The notes below the pieces were generated by a model. That model was not told the origin of the DNA and made no database searches. It saw only the letters and a list, made by a program, of their open reading frames with translations. This document shows, in pieces, positions 1 to 4,406 of a DNA stretch of 6,645 nucleotides (position 1 is the stretch's first letter; each line of letters opens with the position of its first letter). Source of the DNA: an uncultured Ruminococcus sp. (GTDB lineage: Bacteria; Bacillota; Clostridia; Oscillospirales; Acutalibacteraceae). The stretch is taken from NCBI GenBank assembly GCA_902803035.1, contig CADCON010000122.1, positions 1-6,645 of the forward strand, given 5' to 3'. A program made the position numbers and the translations under genes.

Positions 1-417
1 GGCTTCATCGGCTCTCCTCAGATGAACTTCATCGACGTCAAGCTCGAGAAGAGAGGCGACCATGTCTACGCTCTGTTCGGCAACTACGCGATCAAACTCC
101 CGATCTCCAAGAACAAGAACGGTCAGCTTGATCCCTATATCGGCAAGGAAGTCGTTCTCGGCGTTCGTCCTGAGCACGTACATGATGAGCCTGAATACAT
201 CGAGAGATATGTCGACAGCTGCATCGAGGCAGACGTTGAAGTTACCGAATTGATGGGTAACGAAACATTCCTGTACCTTAACGCTCTCGGCTCCAATGTT
301 ACCGCCCGCGTTGCGCCTACTTCCAAGACCAAGGCTGGCGACCATGTCAAGGTTGCTCTCGTTAACAGCAAGATCCACATCTTCGACAAGGAGACCGAGC
401 TTGCTATCGTTAACTGA
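1..417 (+). CDS. Sugar ABC transporter ATP-binding protein, C-terminal part (UgpC/MsmK/MalK type), 5'-truncated by window edge
   Basis: The frame is open from base 1 and ends at TGA 415-417, followed at once by TAA. The visible 138 residues are the C-terminal regulatory part of a carbohydrate-importer ATPase, which energises sugar uptake at the cytoplasmic face of the membrane. Seen directly: GFIGSPQMNF at the very start, the typical join between the ATPase core and the OB-fold tail; VVLGVRPEHV, the MalK/UgpC-type RPEH motif; and VEVTELMGNETFLYL followed by a closing HIFDKET, typical of the TOBE domain. Family members are about 370 residues, so roughly 230 residues with Walker A, the signature motif and Walker B lie upstream of the window. 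The ATG at 22 is an internal methionine, not the start. In Firmicutes such ATPases (MsmX, MsmK) often serve several sugar importers; no permease genes are visible here, so the substrate cannot be told. Confidence 0.93.
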   Translation, partial: GFIGSPQMNFIDVKLEKRGDHVYALFGNYAIKLPISKNKNGQLDPYIGKEVVLGVRPEHVHDEPEYIERYVDSCIEADVEVTELMGNETFLYLNALGSNVTARVAPTSKTKAGDHVKVALVNSKIHIFDKETELAIVN

Positions 418-442
418 TAAGTTAACGTGGTTAACTGATAAG
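409..442 (+). repeat. 13-bp direct repeat spanning the stop codons of the ABC ATPase gene
   Basis: GTTAACTGATAAG occurs at 409-421 and again at 430-442, 21 bases apart. The first copy contains the last two codons and the tandem stops TGA TAA. The palindrome GTTAAC appears three times here (409, 421, 430). This looks like a small tandem duplication of the gene's end; no function is evident. Confidence 0.8.
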
Positions 443-483
443 CGGTTGTTGCAGGTTTTGCCTGATCACGTAAATTGAATTAT

Positions 484-536
484 ATGCCGGCATTCGGTTT
501 CGCTTCGGTGAAATGGAATGCCGGCATTTTGTTTTT
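484..536 (+). terminator. Intrinsic terminator after the ABC ATPase gene, with UUCG tetraloop
   Basis: A perfect 12-bp stem, ATGCCGGCATTC (484-495) against GAATGCCGGCAT (516-527), is extended inward by a second stem (about 497-503 with 508-514, including G-U pairs) closed by a C(UUCG)G loop at 503-508. The run TTTTGTTTTT (527-536) follows. It lies 67 bases after the stop codon and separates the ATPase gene from the downstream regulator gene. Confidence 0.92.
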
Positions 537-628
537 GCTGAATGCTTACATTTTTTTAGTCGAATTGCACACATAATGGCACGTTTTTGTTGGAAAAATA
601 AGAAATTTGAAAAGTTTAAATAAAACAC

Positions 629-657
629 TTGAAATATCACTCACTTTTGTGTAAAAT
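629..657 (+). promoter_or_regulatory. Sigma-A-type promoter for the CdaR/PucR-family regulator gene
   Basis: TTGAAA (629-634) and TAAAAT (652-657) are separated by exactly 17 bases, each one mismatch from consensus. Transcription would begin near 664, giving a leader of about 80 bases before the ATG at 743. The whole 418-742 gap is otherwise non-coding: it holds the direct repeat, the terminator, this promoter, the palindrome at 686-700 and the ribosome binding site. I see nothing specific in 541-628 beyond high AT content. Confidence 0.75.
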
Positions 658-685
658 GTATATGAAGTAAAAAGTTTTGGCACAA

Positions 686-700
686 TGGTCATTTTGACCA
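686..700. promoter_or_regulatory. Perfect palindrome TGGTCA-N3-TGACCA in the leader of the regulator gene (candidate operator)
   Basis: TGGTCA (686-691) and TGACCA (695-700) are exact reverse complements around TTT. The site lies about 22-36 bases downstream of the predicted transcription start, where a bound protein would block transcription. A second pairing is also possible, TTTTGG (675-680) with CCAAAA (698-703), sharing the right arm. The stem has no T-run, so it is not a terminator. Operator function, and autoregulation by the gene it precedes, are inferences. Confidence 0.5.
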
Positions 701-742
701 AAATCCATTCCATTCATCATTACAGGAAGTGAGGAGTTTAAA

Positions 743-1828
743 ATGCCTAACAGATTATATCAGACAGTGATTCATCAGATGAGGGATTCCATCGACAGGA
801 CAATCGGCGTAGTGGAGTCTTCCGGCACCATTCTCGCCTGCAGCGATCTCGGCCGCGTGGGAAAGGTGACCAACGACGTCCCTGTGGAGCAGATCGGACA
901 GGGCGAGAGCTTTGTGCATAACGGCTACAGCTACCGTCCCTTCGGTTCGCAGCCGACTGCCGAAACAGCGGTTTTTGTCGAAGGCACGGATGATCTTGCG
1001 ATGAAATACGCCGGGATTCTCGCCAATTCGCTGGTCATTATCAAGCAGTACTATGACGAGAAGTTCGACCGCAATAACTTCATCAAGAACCTGATTCTTG
1101 ACAATATTCTTCCGGGCGACATTTATCTCAAGGCGCGTGAGCTGCATTTCAACACTGACGTCAACCGCGTCTGCCTGTTGGTGCGTACCGTATCCAAGCC
1201 GGACGTCGCCACGTTTGACATTATCCAGAATCTCTTCCCGGACAAGAACAAGGATTTCATTATCAGCATCAACGAGCGCGAGATTGCCATTATCAAGGAA
1301 ACCCACGCGGGCATCGAGCTGAAGAATCTTGAGCAGCTGGCGCGTTCTATCGTGGATACGCTGTCCAGCGAATTCTACACCCACTGCATTGTCGGTATCG
1401 GCACGCAGGTATCCGGCATCAAGGATCTCGGCGCGTCCTTCAAGGAAGCGCAGATGGCACTGGAAATCGGCAAGATCTTCGACACCGAAAAGACCATCGT
1501 TTCCTACGAGAATCTCGGTATTGCCAGACTGATTTACCAGCTTCCCGACACGCTCTGCGAGATGTTCCTCAAGGAGGTCTTCAAGAAGGGCTCCATCGAG
1601 TCGCTGGATCAGGAAACGCTCTTCACCATTCAGAAGTTCTTTGAGAACAATCTGAACGTGTCCGAAACCTCCCGCAAGCTTTTTGTCCACAGAAATACCC
1701 TTGTCTACCGTCTGGAAAAGATCAAGAAGCTCACCGGTCTTGACCTGCGCGAATTCGATCACGCCATTATCTTCAAGGTCGCGCTCATGGTCAAGAAGTA
1801 CCTTACCAATAAGCCTGTGAAGTATTGA
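743..1828 (+). CDS. CdaR/PucR-family transcriptional regulator (sugar diacid-type recognition, GGDEF-like, C-terminal HTH)
   Basis: This 361-residue cytoplasmic protein is a DNA-binding regulator. Residues about 10-45 (IGVVESSGTILACSDLGRVG) match the style of the N-terminal sugar-diacid recognition domain of CdaR, which has a DxxGxIIASxDxxRIG-like pattern. The middle, about 130-250, is the degenerate GGDEF-like region common in this family. Residues about 299-354 are the hallmark C-terminal helix-turn-helix: FFENNLNVSETSRKLFVHRN continuing through TLVYRLEKI and ending in a helix with AIIFKVALMV. The start is set by GAGGAG at 731-736, six bases before the ATG. It has its own promoter and a palindrome in the leader, and it sits just downstream of a sugar ABC ATPase gene behind a strong terminator. 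Known family members activate carbohydrate or purine catabolism genes on binding a small ligand; the ligand here is unknown. The family call is firm. Control of sugar uptake is inferred from the neighbour. Confidence 0.9.
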   Translation: MPNRLYQTVIHQMRDSIDRTIGVVESSGTILACSDLGRVGKVTNDVPVEQIGQGESFVHNGYSYRPFGSQPTAETAVFVEGTDDLAMKYAGILANSLVIIKQYYDEKFDRNNFIKNLILDNILPGDIYLKARELHFNTDVNRVCLLVRTVSKPDVATFDIIQNLFPDKNKDFIISINEREIAIIKETHAGIELKNLEQLARSIVDTLSSEFYTHCIVGIGTQVSGIKDLGASFKEAQMALEIGKIFDTEKTIVSYENLGIARLIYQLPDTLCEMFLKEVFKKGSIESLDQETLFTIQKFFENNLNVSETSRKLFVHRNTLVYRLEKIKKLTGLDLREFDHAIIFKVALMVKKYLTNKPVKY

Positions 1829-1833
1829 TGACC

Positions 1834-1838
1834 GGAGG
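1834..1838 (+). promoter_or_regulatory. Ribosome binding site GGAGG linking the regulator and the downstream gene
   Basis: GGAGG lies nine bases before the ATG at 1848 and only five bases after the regulator's stop codon. The intergenic gap is 19 bases with no room for a promoter, which supports cotranscription. Confidence 0.8.
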
Positions 1839-1847
1839 ATTGGCCGG

Positions 1848-2375
1848 ATGAAAAAAGCAAAAATTCTCAGGCGGCTTTCCGAATGCGTCATGCCGCACAG
1901 GATCTCCCGCGTCTTTATGGAAAATGAAGGGGACTGGAACATTCATTTATTCCCGCTCAAGGTGAGCGAGGATTTCCTTCTCGGGGCGATAGAGGACGAT
2001 TTTCAACTCGATGGATTCCGCATCTGCCCTGTCAGCAGGATCGGCAAGGTCAAAAAATGCAGGGATAAATGCATGGATATCGAAGCGGGCGAGGGAATTG
2101 TCGATCAGCTCTACACTCCCAACGTCAGTATTTCCGGCTGGCGGCAGATATTCCGGTCACTCAAGAATATGAACCGCTATGTCATTCTGGATACCCGCTG
2201 CGGCACATATATCGGCGCGATTACGCGCATCGGCAAAAAAAGCGTGACGGTAAAGTATTTTGACGCCGACGGCGTGTGGTTTGATCCAGTAAAAATCCGC
2301 TTCAAGGATATTGACGCGGTTGACTTCGGCACAAGATATGTCGATGTGTTCACAAAGTACGTAACAAGAATCTGA
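1848..2375 (+). CDS. Hypothetical protein with two small beta-barrel-like (Sm-like?) units, cotranscribed with the regulator
   Basis: I do not recognise a named family with confidence. The 175-residue protein has no signal peptide or membrane helix and should be cytoplasmic. It reads as two related beta-rich halves. Residues about 37-80 contain DFLLGAIEDDFQLDGFRICP followed by a basic stretch and CRDKC (71-75). Residues about 111-163 contain TYIGAITRIGKKSVTVKYFD, then GVWF, then IRFKDIDAVDFGTRY. The shared pattern is 'LGAI or IGAI, charged turn, hydrophobic strand', and the second half ends in a dI..vdFGtrY motif reminiscent of Sm-like or SH3-like barrels. The start is fixed by GGAGG at 1834-1838. 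It is 19 bases behind the regulator gene and ends at the terminator near 2385-2437, so the two form one transcription unit. A role alongside the regulator is inferred from position only. Confidence 0.85.
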   Translation: MKKAKILRRLSECVMPHRISRVFMENEGDWNIHLFPLKVSEDFLLGAIEDDFQLDGFRICPVSRIGKVKKCRDKCMDIEAGEGIVDQLYTPNVSISGWRQIFRSLKNMNRYVILDTRCGTYIGAITRIGKKSVTVKYFDADGVWFDPVKIRFKDIDAVDFGTRYVDVFTKYVTRI

Positions 2376-2384
2376 AGCATTCAT

Positions 2385-2437
2385 AAAAAAACAGCCTTCC
2401 CGGATTCATCCGAAAACGGGAAGGCTGTCATTTTTTT
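2385..2437. terminator. Bidirectional intrinsic terminator between convergent genes
   Basis: A perfect 12-bp stem, ACAGCCTTCCCG (2391-2402) with CGGGAAGGCTGT (2417-2428), is flanked by AAAAAA (2385-2390) on the left and a seven-T run (2431-2437) on the right. It can stop transcription from the left on the plus strand and from the right on the minus strand. The minus-strand gene's stop codon (2436-2438) overlaps the end of the T-run, so the terminator begins immediately after that gene. Confidence 0.93.
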
Positions 2438-3065
2438 ATTCGCCGCCGAGAGCGGTCTGTCCGTCGACATAGAGCCTGTAATCGTCCGGCATATCTTCCA
2501 CAAATCCGTAGTAGAAGGTCACGCGGTCGGGGTAATCCACAATGCTGAATTTGGTATTGCGGCTGTCGATGATGCCATTGGGAATATCGGATATATTGCC
2601 CTCGGTGTTGTGGGACACGATGACAAAGCAGTCGTTGGTGCCAGGAACGTAAAGCCGCTCGATGATGCAGTAATTATAGGTATCGACGCGGCGTTTCCGG
2701 TTGTAGAGCGTTTCCATCTGCCACCTGCCGTCCTTCCGCGCTGGAAGGACGTGGGTGGTGATTTTTTCGTCCCCCGTGGATACGATCACGAACGCGCAGT
2801 CCGGGTATTCGTCGATTTCGAGGATTTCGCCGGTGTGGTTGTAGAGAAAGGCGTCCTGCGGCGTCGCAAAGCCGACGAACAGATTTTCCACGGGAAGAAG
2901 GTGAAGAATGATCACCGATCCCGCCAATACGGCTGCCGCGCCGGTCCACGCCCTCCCGCTGCGCGCCGTATTATATCTCCGCTCCTCCTCCGAATAGGTC
3001 AGCATGACAAATACGACGGCCGCGGCGGCCAGCGCGAGAATGATTCTGATGATGCTGTATAACAT
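2436..3065 (-). CDS. Hypothetical membrane protein with two N-terminal helices and an extracytoplasmic beta-rich domain
   Basis: The 209-residue protein has hydrophobic helices at about 3-22 and 41-57. The loop between them (about 25-40) carries several arginines, so by the positive-inside rule the loop is cytoplasmic and the C-terminal 150 residues lie outside the membrane. That domain alternates hydrophobic and polar residues in short strands (CAFVIVST, DCFVIVSH, VTFYYGFV), suggesting a beta-rich fold, with cysteines at 90, 133 and 146. I recognise no family and no catalytic motif. The start ATG (3063-3065) follows a G-rich run (GGGGGG, about 10 bases upstream), a weak ribosome binding site; an in-frame TAA a little further upstream rules out a longer protein. 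It has its own promoter and lies 86 bases behind a DUF4349 lipoprotein gene on the same strand, so it may also be read from upstream. Confidence 0.82.
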   Translation of the reverse strand: MLYSIIRIILALAAAAVVFVMLTYSEEERRYNTARSGRAWTGAAAVLAGSVIILHLLPVENLFVGFATPQDAFLYNHTGEILEIDEYPDCAFVIVSTGDEKITTHVLPARKDGRWQMETLYNRKRRVDTYNYCIIERLYVPGTNDCFVIVSHNTEGNISDIPNGIIDSRNTKFSIVDYPDRVTFYYGFVEDMPDDYRLYVDGQTALGGE

Positions 3066-3100
3066 TCGCCCAATGCCCCCCGGAATACCAATATGATATT

Positions 3101-3129
3101 ATTTTACCACATAGGAAGGGACGATTCAA
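3101..3129 (-). promoter_or_regulatory. Sigma-A-type promoter for the two-helix membrane protein gene
   Basis: Read on the minus strand, TTGAAT (3124-3129) and TAAAAT (3101-3106) are separated by exactly 17 bases. Transcription would start near 3094, leaving a leader of about 30 bases. It occupies the gap behind the DUF4349 gene, where no convincing terminator hairpin is visible, so this gene may have both its own promoter and read-through. Confidence 0.65.
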
Positions 3130-3151
3130 TATCCCGGAGGGCAAAAATTGC

Positions 3152-4261
3152 TTAATTATCGGATTTTTGCTGCGTTGCGGGCGGGTTCTGAGGCGCGGCG
3201 GGCTGTGCGGGAGGAACCGGCTGCGCGTTTGTCTGCACGGGAGGATATCCCGCGGGCATATAGCCGGGAACCGCAGCGGGGAAAGTCTGCTTGCGGACCT
3301 TGGGCTTTCTGGGGTGCTTTTTGCGGTATCTTCTGATGATGAAGATCACGATGCCCACGATGAGCAGGATGGGGGAGATGGCGATGACGATGATGATCAG
3401 CCACAGCAGCAGCGACCACAGGAAATTGACCACGCTGAGGAAGCCGTTCTTGATGAGCGTCAGGAAGTCCTTGAAGCTGAGGGAATCCCATTCAAAGTCA
3501 TCTTCCGCGCCGACGTGGACCTTATCCTGCTGGCGGATCGTGAGATGAACGGTGGAGAGATCGACTTTGGAGTCGTAATACTTGAGCATTCCCTCCATGG
3601 ATTCTATTTCGGCGGTGAGATCGGTGATGTAACGCTGCACCTCAAGCGCTTCTTCGATGGTGCTTGCTTCCTTGAGCAGCTTGTAGTAGCTCTTGAGGGC
3701 TTCTTTTTTGGTTTCCAGACGCAGCTTGATGTCGTAGTATTCCTGCGTGACGTCGCTGGTGTTAATTTCGGAGCTTATCACCTTGTCTGTCTTTTCGGCA
3801 AGCTCCATGAATTCGTTGAGCTTTTCGGGCTTGATTTTCAGTTCGGCGTCGATATTGATGTAATCGTATTTGCCGTAGCTGTCATTGTTTTTGCTGACCC
3901 GGATTTCCTTGCCGCCGTTCTGTCTGGCGAACGCCAGCAGGGTGTCGTAGCACTTCTGGGCGTCGTCGGATTCCATGGTGAGATGGGCGGTGCGGATGAT
4001 TTTGTCCTCATAATCGGCTGCCTTCTCAGCGTCGCCGGAGCGACCTTCAATGGATACGGAATCCTCCGTATTTCTGACTGCCTCCTCATCGAATTCCATG
4101 GCTTCCGAATAGCTCTTGTCGGAAATCATGAATTCGTCGGAGGCCTTGGAAGCGCTTGTCGAGCTGCCGCAGGAGGTCATCAGCGAAAGAATGACAACCG
4201 ACGCGGTGAGCATCCTGAGCCAACGGGTGAAACCGGATCTGGGTGAACGTGTATTTTTCAT
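3152..4261 (-). CDS. DUF4349-domain lipoprotein with C-terminal membrane segment and proline-rich tail
   Basis: This 369-residue envelope protein begins with a basic stretch and a hydrophobic signal (about 14-29) ending in LMTSC, so Cys31 is the likely lipidated residue. A low-complexity linker runs to about 84. The DUF4349 domain spans about 85-245, recognised from DKIIRTAHLTMESDD, the GGKEI turn, LKIKPEKLNEFMELAEK, SDVTQEYYDIKLRLETKKEA, a helical stretch (about 185-228, likely coiled coil) and the closing VDLSTVHLTI. Then come a long hydrophobic segment (about 277-309), a basic RRYRKKHPRKPKVRK stop-transfer stretch and a proline/alanine/glutamine tail. The predicted layout is lipid-anchored N-terminus and domain outside, tail in the cytoplasm. 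The start is fixed by AAAGGAG eight bases before the ATG. DUF4349 proteins have no settled biochemical role; nothing here suggests an enzyme active site. Confidence 0.92.
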   Translation of the reverse strand: MKNTRSPRSGFTRWLRMLTASVVILSLMTSCGSSTSASKASDEFMISDKSYSEAMEFDEEAVRNTEDSVSIEGRSGDAEKAADYEDKIIRTAHLTMESDDAQKCYDTLLAFARQNGGKEIRVSKNNDSYGKYDYINIDAELKIKPEKLNEFMELAEKTDKVISSEINTSDVTQEYYDIKLRLETKKEALKSYYKLLKEASTIEEALEVQRYITDLTAEIESMEGMLKYYDSKVDLSTVHLTIRQQDKVHVGAEDDFEWDSLSFKDFLTLIKNGFLSVVNFLWSLLLWLIIIVIAISPILLIVGIVIFIIRRYRKKHPRKPKVRKQTFPAAVPGYMPAGYPPVQTNAQPVPPAQPAAPQNPPATQQKSDN

Positions 4262-4269
4262 ACGATTTG

Positions 4270-4276
4270 CTCCTTT
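4270..4276 (-). promoter_or_regulatory. Ribosome binding site of the DUF4349 lipoprotein gene
   Basis: On the minus strand AAAGGAG stands eight bases before the ATG at 4261. It is a near-ideal site and decides this start. Confidence 0.85.
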
Positions 4277-4288
4277 GTAAAAAAATTG

Positions 4289-4317
4289 ATAAGAATGAGA
4301 TCTGTTCTCTCATTCAA
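4289..4317 (-). promoter_or_regulatory. Probable promoter of the DUF4349 lipoprotein gene
   Basis: On the minus strand TTGAAT (4312-4317) and TCTTAT (4289-4294) are 17 bases apart. The -10 matches consensus at only four of six positions, as expected for a weak or activated promoter. An alternative -10, TATATT, lies slightly upstream but lacks a good -35. The gene sits behind a terminator, so some promoter must be in this 145-base gap. Confidence 0.45.
4293..4315. promoter_or_regulatory. Perfect 8-bp inverted repeat between the -35 and -10 of the DUF4349 promoter (candidate operator)
   Basis: GAATGAGA (4293-4300) and TCTCATTC (4308-4315) are exact reverse complements separated by seven bases. 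The pair covers the spacer and part of both promoter elements, the position expected for a repressor or regulator site. It has no T-run and is not a terminator. The bound protein is unknown. Confidence 0.55.
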
Positions 4318-4346
4318 TATAACCTTTTGAACCGCCGGACGGTTGG

Positions 4347-4393
4347 AAAAAAAGCAAAACAGCCGACATAACTGACGCATAGCTATGTCGGCT
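4347..4393 (-). terminator. Intrinsic terminator after the repeat-rich membrane protein gene
   Basis: On the minus strand the perfect 10-bp stem AGCCGACATA / TATGTCGGCT (4384-4393 with 4361-4370, 13-base loop) is followed by GTTTTGCTTTTTTT (4360 down to 4347). It begins about 14 bases past the stop codon. Confidence 0.9.
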
Positions 4394-4406
4394 CCGGGAA
4401 CGGGAA

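Noticed and set aside
431..640. 69-codon minus-strand frame in the gap before the regulator gene
   Set aside because: It crosses the terminator hairpin, has no ribosome binding site, and its composition is what AT-rich non-coding DNA gives.
755..1942. 395-codon open frame on the minus strand, antisense to the regulator gene
   Set aside because: It mirrors the regulator's codon bias, lacks a ribosome binding site and recognisable domains, and overlaps a gene with clear family motifs and its own promoter.
3167..4246. 359-codon open frame on the plus strand, antisense to the DUF4349 gene
   Set aside because: It has no domain or ribosome binding site; the minus-strand protein has a lipobox, a DUF4349 domain and a membrane segment, so this is a shadow.
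4330..4344. Short inverted repeat AACCG/CGGTT between two minus-strand genes
   Set aside because: The stem is only five bases, with no T-run in either direction suited to termination; it is too weak to call a site.
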